The notes under the pieces: model-generated
What the model saw: the letters and a program-made list of their open reading frames with translations, nothing else
Told to the model about the DNA's origin: nothing
Database searches by the model: none
Made by a program: the position numbers and the translations under genes
Assembly: GCA_009733715.1 (NCBI GenBank)
Contig: WMKJ01000079.1
Location: 1-61,010, forward strand
From: Herpomyces periplanetae
Taxonomy: Eukaryota; Ascomycota; Laboulbeniomycetes; Herpomycetales; Herpomycetaceae
DNA length: 61,010 bases
Direction: 5' to 3'
In this document: positions 9,561 through 21,438 of the stretch, in pieces
Position numbering within the stretch: the first letter of the stretch is position 1
Layout of the letters: each line of letters starts with the position of its first letter

Positions 9561-12500
9561 ATCCCTCTTCCGTCATCCCGTTACGCAAACTCCATTCTAT
9601 ACTCTCACATTTCTTACCCTATACTCTTTTAATCGTATACGTTCTCCGGGAATTCGGATTTTTTCAATCTTAAATTCGTCGTCACTTTTCCCTTGAACAA
9701 ATCTCTACTCTCTAGATATCCTATTAGGTCAATGTCATCAACTTTCACCTAATCTGGTCCCCCTCCCATCCCACTGACTCGTCAAATAAACACTAGGTCT
9801 CAAAACCGTTTACAAACTCCTTTCAACTTACCATGCAACGAGTGTATAATTCAACTTAATTGTATGATATATACCTTCAAAATAAACGTCAGCAATCCAT
9901 CATTCCTTCAATCAATAAAATCTATACACCATTATCATAATAACGTGACAAAAGCTATCCTCATTGTCAACTCTTCATGCACATATGCACATATATCGTA
10001 TTGTCTAGAACGATAAATTTTGCCCAAACAGAATTTCAGGGTATTCCTCCTCCAAACTTTCACACTTATCGTCTGCATGTACGTGCACTTATGCGCTCTA
10101 TACTATAGTCAAATCTCCGTACTTCCACTTACCTAACCCTTTAATCAATTCCAATTAATCTACGCATACACTTAATCGTGTATACTATAATTCTGTATTA
10201 TCGTTCTATCGGACAAATTTCCCCCGTACCAGTAAGCTAGTCCGATGCAATTCTTCAATTTTCTATACACACTGCACGTCCCAATCTCTGGGAACAATTA
10301 CTGACTCTGACAAGGATATATCCACTCTTGTACTGATTAGCAATTAAATTCAACAACACAATCCCTTTTGCTTGCCCAAAATCCTCTCCAATAGAAATAG
10401 ACCCACGCTCAAACATGCACCTACAAATGACTTTGCATCTAATTCTCCTTCTGCATCAGCGCAAGGTTTACCGCAATATTCAATTCCGTTAAATCGTACC
10501 AAATTATGCGCCCAAAATATATCCAATTATCCAAAACCCCAAAGTAAAGATGCCTCAATAATTCACAAAAATTCACCGTGTCATAAAACCTTTCCCAGGC
10601 TACTTCATCGTCAAATTTATACCTTTCTCTAATGTATACCTCGCCTTGTACCCAATTCATTCATCTTCGTATCCATTCAAATTTATCCATCCTCCCAACG
10701 ATATCGCCGTCCTTGTTAACGCTTCCCTTCAATATCATCGCTTTTGCTTTCCCTCCTCCTCCCATTCATGCCCCCATTTCCAACTCTTCTTCTCTTCCTC
10801 ATTAGCCAATTCCAAGCTAACGTCACAGTCAATATTGCAAACCATCCATCAACGTGTTATCAACACTAAAATCTTCGCCCAGTTTGACTCACCGGCTAAA
10901 CCATTAAACTACTTACGACTTGCTCCAGACAATCAAACTTGCATCGTCTTACCCAACTTTGCCTATACACCCTCCTCCTCCCTCCCTAAATCACTTAACT
11001 TCACCAATCATACCCGCAAACAATCTTGCCACTTAACAAAAAACTTGGGGTTTCCCTAGCCCTGACCTTCACCCTGCCAAATCTACAAGGCATTGCCATG
11101 CCAGTTAAAAATGACCACCGACCTAATCCAATCGCCCAATTCAATCGCTCACTCTCAGCACACTACACTACGCATGCATCATCTCTTCCTATAATAACCA
11201 TTTAGCACGTTAATCTCACATCCGTCATGTTGTCATGTCTAGGCCAGGCATCCTTAACTTTATCATTCCCGAAATTCTTCCTAAACAACTTAGCTTGTTC
11301 ATGTACTACGTGCACAAACTTGAACCCTTTTACTTTCCACTAATATCTCACTTTTCCCACTGTCGCTGCAACATCAGTACTCTTAACATACCATGTCATG
11401 TCATGCCAGATACCTCACTTTTACGCTCCAATGTTCCCTCCCTTTACCTATCCCTTTTTATCATTCATACGTCCACATCTTTTCCTGTGTATCCTTCATC
11501 CATCCTAATATCCTTTCCGCGCAAACTCTAATCTGCATTTGCCCATACTTTTGATAATACATCCCTCCACTCACTTGATAATCATCTTGTGTCAACTTCT
11601 TCTTTTAGTCTAGGGCCTGTTTATTCGTTCCCCTTTCACTAACTTCTCACTAGGGTTATCTCACAACCCCTCTATGTCCCTGCATACCACACATTCCATA
11701 AAGTATAACTGATCCATCCAAACTAACCCACCACCCTTGAACTTCATGTATCCACCAATTTTACCCATCCGTTTATACCAAACAACCGTATCCCTTAAAC
11801 CTTGTTTATGCTGCATCCAATCCAAAAAGTTTCACTTGCCATTCTCTTTCTCCCCCCCCTCCCTCCTATTCACCCTTCATATTAAAATCCTAAACATCTT
11901 GAATCAATCGACAACTTATCACAGTGCAAGTTAATCATGATATACGTATAGTCGCACACTCTCATTCTACCCGCTAGGTATACATACCCATTAACCAGGC
12001 CTTAGGGTTATGAGAATAAAACTGCCACCTCCCCAGAATACTTGCCAGTTAACACACATCTTCCCTTCTAACACCAAATTATCGTCAATGTGAACACAGC
12101 AAAGTTAAATAATCCCCTGTAACCTGCCGTTGCCAACCATACTATTCAACTTGATCTCTATACCACTCACTTTATTCATTTGATTTCCCGTCTTCACCCA
12201 ATCAATAATAGCAGGAAATCCCGCATTATGACCCTCGTTTAACATATCAAGACAAACTTATCCAGTACATAACAGTCCGCTGCGTAACTTGATCTGTCCA
12301 TTGGTGTAAACAAAATTCTCTTTACCCTCTTCTCCCCGTTAACATTCAACAAGCTGCAACTATGTTCATACCGCTCCCTCTTTGTTAATATCATCATTAT
12401 CCTTCTTTAATCACTAACGTACTCGATGTTGAGGGTCACTTGCTAGAATTCACGATACCATCTATCCCTTTAATCCAGGCTTCTGTCAATTTGTGTGCTC

Positions 12501-13900
12501 TCACATCAACCATCATAACCCACCCTACTACTATCCAATATTCGTATACCCACGTAAATCTTCTCGCATGGGTATACCTTAATATTTCCATCGCGCATTC
12601 CACCCGTAAGCTGTCAATATTAGTTTGCGATACGTGCGCAATCTAACATTCTAGTGTGAATATATGCCATGAGTTGTGCAAGAATAAACTGTGGTGTTGC
12701 CAGGTTCGTTATCATCGTCATTGCCACAACCACAACCACCAACTTTGCCATCGTTGGTCATATACTTTCACCGTTTCACACCTTCTTACCCCCGCGCAAT
12801 GTAACTCCGTGTAATAACAACCATCATATCCCGGTCAGATCAACCAGGTTTGAAACTCAAAGCTGCTCCGTCCCGTTTCGCGGAGTTAATCTTAGCCATT
12901 AAAAATGTACATTTGTGTAACTTTCTTTAACCCCGTCCATTCCCCAATCCCCTAATTTTGCGACTTTTTATTTCTTATAGCGCCTCCAGATACACTATTC
13001 AATTCTTTCAACCATACGCTCGCGCCCGCGCAAGTCGGTGGCGCTTCAGTAGACCCGTTTTAATCCAAATTGCCCTTGCGTGTGTGTTATCATCATTGAT
13101 ATTACGTCCTATTCCAACCCTACCACTCCGTGAAAGCCAACGTTGATATAATCCTCACATGTAAAACGAAGACCATAAAATGACTAGGGCAACCTTAACG
13201 TCATGACAATATTGAAAATATGTGCTGTGATTCTGAGATGCAATTGTCCACTCGCAACCTCACTAACCAGTTCACTCTGAAATCCATATGTTTGTAAGTT
13301 TTTCAATACTGTTATGATCTATCATTTGTCAATATCTGAATTGCATTCAGGGGAAGCACAATTGTACTAACCTCCTTGCCCACGCTCGCACTACCATATC
13401 AAACCCGACCATTCAAAGTTCAGAAGCTGATCCATATCCGGTTATCGCAAACTCTCATTCGTTCTCTCTTGCGTAAAGGTTTGATATTCCACTCATTTTA
13501 CGCTAACTTAACTCATCATCATCTTCATCTTCATCAGCCCATCCATTCATCTATCCACTCTCCTTTACCGTAAATTTAACCAGCCCAAGAAAACTTGTTA
13601 ATCTCCTGTAATTCCAGAGCGGGCGCACAGAAACTGTCTCGAAATATCGTCAATAACTCTACCGTCACCATCCCAATATAAACCGCCAATCCCGTCCATA
13701 CACAACCTAGTTGTGCATAAATAACCTTCAAAATATACGCCCAAAATTCCCTAAATTCTCCCACTTTGTTCCTATCCGGAATTTCTCCCCCTTTGTTGTC
13801 AACTCATCACCTCCCATTCCCATCCAGCAGTATTGCGAGACCACTTAAACTTGCTTAAAATCCTCCACCTCCTTCGCAAAAAAGTATCATTTTCCACTGT
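9561..13900. other. Long pyrimidine-rich gene desert
   Basis: About 4.3 kb, C/T-rich on the plus strand throughout, with no open frame that resembles a protein. All frames are short and compositional (Ser, Thr, Pro, Leu, Ile, His). I see no transposon ends, no long repeats and no tRNA-like folds by eye. It could be the long leader of a plus-strand transcript, a long non-coding RNA, or simply intergenic. Confidence 0.6.
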
Positions 13901-13905
13901 GCAAC

Positions 13906-14457
13906 TTAGGACTTTTTCATTTGATTCATGCATTCTACACTCTCTCGAGTTACCAATGTCCCAGATCCCTTATTTTCACGCCTCTCCAATGCTCGTATCA
14001 TCGGATTTACACTCGGGATATCCTTTCTTATTACGTTAACTCTAGAAACCTTTTCCACTCCCTCACTAACATCATTCACCTGTTTACCCATAGCCGTGGA
14101 TCTTGTAGGAGTTGGAATGCGCGTTTTAAACCGTGCCAATCCTAATCCCACACCGACGCCCAGTCCACTGACTTTGGGCCATGTTTCATCATTCAGAAGC
14201 CCTTCCTCCGCTTCACTATTATTCCCATCAACCATACCTTCGTTATCTACCTCTATACTGCCTTGACTCCCACCCTGATCCGTTTTACCTGATCTTGTCG
14301 CCTCTCCCTCACTTTTACACGGCGTAAAACCTGCTACACTTTTCCTTGTCTCGTTACGCCCATTCGTTTTGTCATTATTCACGCCGGTACCACTATCATC
14401 TACTCCACCATTCTTGTTATTCGCATTATCATACTCGCTATCTTGCCTTTCTCTCAT
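13906..14457 (-). CDS. Possible hypothetical protein (doubtful)
   Basis: A 183-codon frame, Asn/Gly/Glu/Thr-rich and predicted disordered, with no recognised domain. An overlapping plus-strand frame (13928-14266) encodes two hydrophobic stretches followed by a Pro-rich tail, so the two strands compete and at most one is real. There are no clear splice sites and no family match. Listed because it is the longest frame in an otherwise empty 6-kb region. Confidence 0.15.
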   Translation of the reverse strand: MRERQDSEYDNANNKNGGVDDSGTGVNNDKTNGRNETRKSVAGFTPCKSEGEATRSGKTDQGGSQGSIEVDNEGMVDGNNSEAEEGLLNDETWPKVSGLGVGVGLGLARFKTRIPTPTRSTAMGKQVNDVSEGVEKVSRVNVIRKDIPSVNPMIRALERRENKGSGTLVTRESVECMNQMKKS

Positions 14458-15412
14458 CCCTTGATTATCTTTCGTAAACTTTGTAGCAGCATTAAATATC
14501 GATTCGTACTCATGTGTACAAGTCTCTGACTTCTCAATCCGTGTAAAATCGTTATATGTTTCCTACGTATACATTTTCCATTAACGATGACAAGTTAGCT
14601 AACTAGTCTGTCGGTTAGACAATGAGTGGATTAGAGTATAACACGCGCAAAAAACTTTATAAAAATGACGTCTGCTTGCATGGAAGATTTCGAATCTCCT
14701 TCCGCCATAACTTATTACGAGACACCGCTAAAACATACCTGCATACACGTATTCATTTACGCATGCCTGTATGCTTGGATCTATGAATGCGTGTATTCAG
14801 ACCTGCCTAGCGTATCCCTGACTCTTGAAACTGTCCATCCATTGAAACATGTGTAATCATTCGCATCATTGCTCGCCAGTTTGCTATAAACGTCAAAGTG
14901 CATCATTACAGCCAGCCGCTCTCGCCACCTCTGAAATACCGTTGTCATCATGGATCAAGACCAATAATCGGCATTAATCAGTTGGCTTCATCGCCTCTCT
15001 ATTTAATGAGAGCTCCACCCTTCTTCATGCATGCGCGCATGTCTCTCCTCCTGAATAAACGGTACACAGTGTTGTGTAAAATTGGTAGCAAGTGCGTGTG
15101 CGTATACATGTACACGATAGTGGCCGTGTGGTACATGATAATATCTTACCTGCCGAAACATGCACAAAAAGACGAATACACTGATAAAATTCGGCAGGTC
15201 GACAACCTGATGCTTGCGAAGAATGTATTACCGCAAGTGTCAAAGAAAATAAACAGGCCAAAAGAATGATGGCAAACCAAGAAAAATGTCATTTCGGGAA
15301 ACAGAGTGAAGTGAAACGTAAAAAACCCACGAGCGCATAGAAATATGAAATAACTCGGTAATGCGAAAAGTCCAAACATGTGCGTGCTCACATACTCTCT
15401 TATCGCATCACC
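14458..15412. other. Intergenic region downstream of the elongase gene
   Basis: Mixed composition. Short plus-strand frames at 14665-14856 and 14898-15269 contain hydrophobic Cys/Tyr-rich stretches but no recognisable family. Nothing I can support as a gene. Confidence 0.4.
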
Positions 15413-17728
15413 TCAAGCTTCCCTTACTATACTCACATCTTCGATATCACCACGTAATTTGGAGTGGCATATTCCAGGTCCACCCAATTCCTTGCTCACG
15501 TCTGTCCCGTTTCCATCATCATTTAAATGTCCTATGCTCGATTCTTCTCCACTTCTAGTATCGTCCTGTTGATCTAGCCTAACATCATCACATGAAACCA
15601 TTCCGTCACTACCAGTACTCTCGTTGGCGCTATTAGAACACTTTCTCTCGTCTTTCACTTTTTTATCATGATCGTTAATTGCAACCACTTTACTCTTCGA
15701 AGTCTCAAATTTTGACGCCAGAATCCCAGAAAATGCTGTTTCACGGTCTCCGCCTTTAGAATGTCGTTTAATGTAATTTTTACGGTAAAACAGCGCAAAT
15801 AACACCATCAATACGCCCAGAAAACACAAATTGATGTCAATGGCAAACTTTTCCCCTGTCGTATCAAGACAATTTACCCACTCATAACTCGTTACCACCA
15901 TTTTCCCCTCATTCTTATCTATACCTTGCGTCATGATGCCAATGTGCTGATTTATTCCAATTTCATAAGGTAATGCATCTTTAGCCCGAGCATAACTCTC
16001 AGGATATATCGCTTTAGGTTTTTGCCCAATATTCTGCTCCAGTTTTTCCTGATCTTGCTCTATTATCGCTACATTGTCAGCTAATCCAATTTCGCCTGCA
16101 GCACGATACAATATCTTTAGTAAAAACGGCTTTAACCTTCGGGCTTCTTCACGAAAGTCAAGCGTGCGAAATCGGTCAATCCATTCATGCACAAAAACCC
16201 TTTCCCCCTCTTCGCCATCCAATGCCTTCGTTACCTTTTCCGCCAACCCCTTACGCAACGAAGATTCCTTAACCATATCTTCCTTTCCATCCAATATAGT
16301 CATATTACGAGAATTTGAATCTCTAGTATCCTTCACCGAATTATCTGTCAAATGCTCTATAATCTTCACCTTATACTTAATGAATCGGTGAAGTGCAGCA
16401 TACACAAACCCAACTATTAACTGCAGAATTTGGATTTTTGTTATAGTTGACTTGACTATTTGAATATTAACTGGTTTCAACGTGGTCCAAGTGTAATATG
16501 AGTACTATGTCGTGAACGTAATTGTTTAACACAAACGTTAGCCGGTAGAGTTCACGAAATAAATCGCAAAAACTTGCTAGTTAAACTGGGCAATTCCGTG
16601 TGCGGATGTATACACACACAAGATTGATTGTACATGCAACCTACTTACCATAAGAGTGTGGACGAAAGAGTTCAGTAGAACAAAGAGCCACATTGGAGGG
16701 CTCATGAATCGAATTCCTGCCCAAGTGCACAAAATCACTAACGCATGATGAAACATATGCAGAAGACTGACAGTTTTTCCCCGTAACAGTATAAAAGCGG
16801 TATCAAGTAGTTCATAATACTTGGTCACATAGAACACTGATCCCCAAAAAGCAAGTCCCGATGCCCAGATACGATTGGCCTGACCGTGCATACTTTTATC
16901 GGCATTTACTTCAATTCCCGAACTGAACAATCCTTCTACAGCATGCCCATCCAGATGATTCCAACGGGCGGCAGTTTCATTGTAGAATACACTGTTACCC
17001 ATGCCAATATGCCCGTGAATTTTACACAAAGCATCAACAATGACAACAAAATCTGGCCTCGATGAACCCTTCGATTCTTCAATAACCTTTTGCATGACAC
17101 TTAGCACATTGCGGAAAATAACAAAGGAAATTACCACGAGTGACACATTGTGCAGAAGCATGATCAGAGTAAGGCCGAAACGGGCCGCAGTTTTCACCGG
17201 CCTGGGTATCATATAGTTCAGGTACGATGATGATGGTAAAGGCGGTGACGAAGAGTAAAGCAGTGTTTCACCGGAAGTACTATCCGATAATCTCAAACTT
17301 TGCTTGTGTACGATCAAATTGGATTTACGCGAAAAGTATGCGTTGACTAACAAGACTATACCAATGTAAAATGGAATGACTATAAACGGCCCGCGAATAC
17401 TCATCAATCGTTTGTACAATTCGTAGGTGCTCTGGTAGTCATTGACCGACATATTACCCGCGTGGTTGTTTAACCAAGACATTAAATCCCATTCGACAAC
17501 CCATTTTCTCACAAACTCTGGCAAATTGGCTTGTTTTGCTATGGAAGAAATTGAAGCTATATCGCGTACGGGTGGGATCAGCGGTGCTGATTCGTCAAGT
17601 TTAATTAAGAAGTTTGGCCTCATGTACACCGCAATTTCACGTAAGCTTGGTAAATACCAGGCAATATTGGTAGCGTTAGTAACACATGATTCGCTCATAG
17701 TTGCAAATGTGTCAGAAAAGTTTTCCAT
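15413..17728 (-). CDS. Very-long-chain fatty acid elongase (ELO family) with large loop insertion
   Basis: ELO enzymes are ER-membrane condensing enzymes (3-ketoacyl-CoA synthases) that extend fatty acids using malonyl-CoA. Two exons: 16649-17728 and 15413-16504. The 144-nt intron (16505-16648) starts GTAAGT and ends ATAG, phase 0. Splicing restores the family motif HTLMYSYYTW exactly across the junction. The catalytic His box HMFHH is at residues 324-328. Several membrane helices are visible, including IVGFVYAALHRFI after the junction and LCFLGVLMVLFALFY near residue 590. The protein is 723 residues, much longer than typical fungal ELO proteins. About 165 mostly charged residues lie between the post-His-box helix (to ~406) and the conserved CLDTTGEKFAI segment (~572), and a hydrophilic tail of about 110 residues follows the last helix. 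Substrate chain length cannot be read from the sequence. Confidence 0.9.
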
Positions 17729-19879
17729 AACAGTGTACTCTCGTGTGCCAGTGTAAATGAAAGTTGGTTTGGCCCGGTTAGGTATTGTAAAATATGAATG
17801 GCAATTAGCAAGTGTGTGAGTAAGGTTAATGTATATCAGCTCAATATATATCCAACGAACTTGGAAAAAATGACATTGAAAAATATCGTTTTCCGTCAGA
17901 AATTATAGTTTCCTATGGGTCTGTAAACGTTCCAACGAATAGCATAAATGCAAAGTAGACAATGACAGTAGAATCGTATGTATACAAATAAAAATGCCGC
18001 ACTGCGCAATTTACATCGTGATGCGGCGCAATTCAAGCTTATTAAAAGGACACACACACACACACCCAGTTTTAATGTAATGGGGTCAATTACTACTTAA
18101 ATGAGGGTTTCATGGGGAAAAGTAGCAAATAGGAAGTAATTTTCAATGATACTGACGTAAACGTAACCTTTGTTAAAATTCCGCAAAGCTTAGATAAAAA
18201 GCTAGGGGAATTTTCCAGGAATGTTGAATACGCAAAGATTTGCCGAACATGAAAATTAAAAGGTAAAACTAAACGCGCAAATCCTAATATCAACTTGAAC
18301 AATCAATCACAATTTTCCATTAAATTATAAATATAACGAAATATATTTTATGTTTTTTGAAAATTCGTACGTGTGTAAGTTAACAAGTATAGTGAACGCG
18401 AAAATTATAACTCGAGAACTTCTGGTAAGAACTTATTCTGACAAATAGTTTTCTAGCCGTCATTATTGGTCACGTGATATGGTGACCAGCCCGTCCTAGC
18501 CGGCTAGCCACGGTAAAAACTGGTGTAGGGGCGGGAAGAGACTGAGTTTAGCGGGAAGTATGGCAATGAATAAATAGAGCATGGTGTTCGAATGTACTGG
18601 AAATATTTGTACGTCAGATTAGCTTGTTTAAACTACGAAATATTTCCTTCAACACGACAAGGTAAAATACTTCACTCTATAACTTATATTAAGGAGGGTA
18701 AGCATTAAGTTAAACCTGGCCAGATTCAACTCTTCCCCACTCAACTTGCCATTTTCTATAGTCCTTAGACCTCGTCAATCTCCCACTCGGAACTTTATTT
18801 AACCGACTCGATCAGCACATTACATAATCAATTAACACTATTATTACGTTTAGTCACGGGGTTGTAATCATGCTTTGAGTGGGTGTAGGAGCTGGGGCCG
18901 GATGATTTAGGTACATATTCCGTATTCTTCCCCACCCACACGTACTACTCCATTCTCCATCAAATTACGGGTGAGAGTATGTGAATCACGTGATTCGCTC
19001 TTAACTATTTAAGGGATTTTTGGATACTCTTACATATTGATATCAAACTTTTTTAGTTTTTGTTGATTAAATGATTATGGACCGTTAAATGGTTATTGTT
19101 TGTGACGGGATTCTATGTTTATTTGCAAGTGTAATATAAGTTATACTGATTCCCGTAATCCCTTAATAAGGATAATTTCAGCCCTGGGAATGATAAATTA
19201 TCTGCTCCAGTTTACCCACGGATAATCTTTTCATTACGCTAGTCATTTAATTAACTATTGATTGTTTTGCGCCATATACTTACATACCTGAAAATTAAAC
19301 TTAGTACTAATTGCTACAATTTAGAACTCTTGTTGCTTTTAGCCTTATATTCTCTTTATAACACTACCTAGTTATCCAATCGCTTAAACGTCAGTTACTC
19401 GGAAAATTGGTTGTCACAACCTACTACATCGTGTTATTCCTGGAATTACCTATCACTTACTTCTACAGTGCCCAAATAAATTCGGCATGTACGAGTTAAC
19501 GAAAATTACTTCAAGTATATCTCCGTTGAAAAATTAAAGGCCTGTCGCGGTTTTGCCTGTACTACCGGCCACAATATTATCCGAATTACAATCGTCGATT
19601 ATGTAATTGCGGGTTCTTAATCTCTTTTACTGGGCGACTTGGGAATATCGAGCTATTGTATCGTATTTAACTGACAGTATGTGTTTTCATACCTGCTTGT
19701 TACACGTACAGAGAGTCTGGCAATTTATCATGGACCAGCTTAGTCAAAAAAAAGCCAACCCGCCCATGCATCGTTACCAATTCATCGATAACAAACACGC
19801 TATGCCCCACCTCCCGTAATCTTGAAGTCAGAGTTCACTGCTATGAATTCCTCATACCACGTTCCCGGAAGAGTGTATA
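17729..19879. other. AT-rich intergenic region upstream of the elongase
   Basis: About 2.1 kb without a supported gene. It includes a short CA dinucleotide run (about 18048-18065) and two CACGTG E-box cores: 18471-18476, and a perfect 14-bp palindrome gaatcacgtgattc at 18983-18996. A 70-codon plus-strand frame (19607-19819) has no recognised family. Confidence 0.5.
18983..18996. promoter_or_regulatory. Palindromic CACGTG (E-box) site
   Basis: Perfect 14-bp palindrome centred on CACGTG, the core bound by fungal bHLH factors such as Cbf1-type or SREBP-type regulators (family knowledge). It is about 1.25 kb upstream of the elongase start. Another CACGTG is at 18471-18476. Binding is an inference. 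Confidence 0.35.
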
Positions 19880-20999
19880 TTATACTACCAAACTTTTGAG
19901 ATGCTGCGCCATGCTTTCTAACTTGCACACGGATATTCGGGATCCTGCAAGTGTGGTTTGTTGTATTAAACCGTTATAAAGTGCGTCTGATGTGTCGCTA
20001 CCGTGTGGAACAAAAATCACTGTTTGACCAATCCATTTTGTTATCCCACATAACATAACAAGTCGATTTGTACTTGAATTTTCAACCATATCACAATCGT
20101 CTACAGAATTAACGATTTCCTGCTTATCATGAAAAAGGTGATTTACTTCCCAGTCCACTAGTGATGGGCAAAGTAACACTAAATCCGGCGCCAGATGCCT
20201 GAGCATATGAATATACCCTGATGGTGTAGAAAAGCTCATAACCCTTTCCGTGTGACATGTCATTAAGGTTTGGGCTCGCAGCATCAGAAGTCGATATCGC
20301 GCAGTTGTAGTCGGTATGTCTAGTTGATTAGATTCGTCAAAGCTATCAGTATTAGAACCGTTATTGTTTTTCAAGTGCGGCGCATAAATAAGTATTATCA
20401 ATGATATAGTAGGATTCAACTCTAATGATGATAACGCCGAAAGAGATGCCTTCAATAGTAATATATAATTAGCGTCTGCAAAATATTAGTGTTTAAACAT
20501 AATCTACTCAAAAGATTACCTCAACTTGAATAAATTCACTCTGAAATATTCTCGCTTGATCGTTAGCATATGCCGCTGCCGATATTACCATGACAATTCG
20601 GCGCATTGTTGCGTTAACTTTTTTGCCCCCAAACACCGTTCCATGCGTAATTGTATCATTACCACTACCGTTGGACCTTAAATCCCCTTGATGAGCAGTC
20701 TGAAAAATATTTCGAGTAGAACTTATGGCAGTAGTCATTGCTAACTTTCCATACCCCCATAATTTGAATAAAGTTATTGACTTTTCATGCTTTGTATCAA
20801 CAATACTTTTTTCATGGCCCTTTAATGAAACCTGCTCATTAGTCCATCCATCACACGTTTCTCCTTGCCTACCCTCATAATATTCCTTTCCCAACAATTT
20901 CCAAGGGCATACCGTAACCAATGCAACACTAGCCAAAGAAATTGTAACAATCAAGGGAATTTGTCCCATCAATGATGATTTAATGGATAATGAATCCAT
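19880..20999 (-). CDS. Pex22-like single-pass membrane protein (tentative)
   Basis: Two exons inferred: 20540-20999 and 19880-20475. The 64-nt intron (20476-20539) needs donor GTGAAT; its acceptor TTTTGCAG follows a good branch-like CACTAAT. This gives 351 residues. The first in-frame ATG is 20999; the longer frame opens with TTG. One hydrophobic helix near residues 15-35 (IPLIVTISLASVALVTV) suggests an N-terminal anchor. The C-terminal half has alternating hydrophobic strands (SLIILIYAP; RVMSFSTPSGYIHMLRHL followed by APDLVLLC; RLVMLCGITKW) resembling the Rossmann-like Pex4-binding domain of Pex22, the peroxisomal membrane anchor of the Pex4 ubiquitin-conjugating enzyme. The match is by eye and weak. 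The alternative donor GTAATC gives a stop soon after, so the exon junction is uncertain. Confidence 0.4.
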
Positions 21000-21438
21000 A
21001 ATGTCTATGACGTTCAAACTCAACCCGTAAAATAACCTCCAAGTTCACGATCGCGCGTCCCCCACACACGACCTCACTCCGCCACACATACACGTGATTT
21101 ATTGCGCCACGCAATTGGGCCACGGTGCAATAAAAATCCGGTGTGCTCAAGTTCTTCACAGTGCTGAGGTAATCAACTTCCTTAGCAAGAAATGTTTTTA
21201 AGCGGACACTGAAATTGGAAATTTTACAGAAATAATTTTCTCTTAAGCATCACAGCATTAATTTCGTCGTATTTGAATTATCGTGACTTCGTTATATTTT
21301 AGGAGTCGTATCGTCGCCTAGTTGATAATTAGAGAAATACTTCTAATTTCCCTTTGGTCGTATATTTTGTACTCGCTATAATTCCGAAAATTTAGCATAA
21401 CAAATACACTTTTTTTCCTTATTGCTTGGTGAACCTTT
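21000..21438. other. Intergenic region
   Basis: Upstream of the Pex22-like gene and downstream of the PHD/SANT gene, both on the minus strand. It holds a CACGTG at about 21092-21097 and otherwise AT-rich sequence. No gene supported. Confidence 0.5.

Noticed and set aside
9281-9673. Overlapping frames on both strands at the hexamer array
   Set aside because: Val/Ser/Gly and Arg/Asp/Thr/Pro dipeptide runs created by the tandem repeat; no coding signal.
10372-11934. Plus-strand frames of 65-137 codons in the polypyrimidine block
   Set aside because: Composition-driven Ser/Pro/Leu/His frames, no splice-linked continuation, no family similarity.
19607-19819. 70-codon plus-strand frame
   Set aside because: Plausible-looking end but no recognisable small-protein family and no leader or neighbours supporting it.
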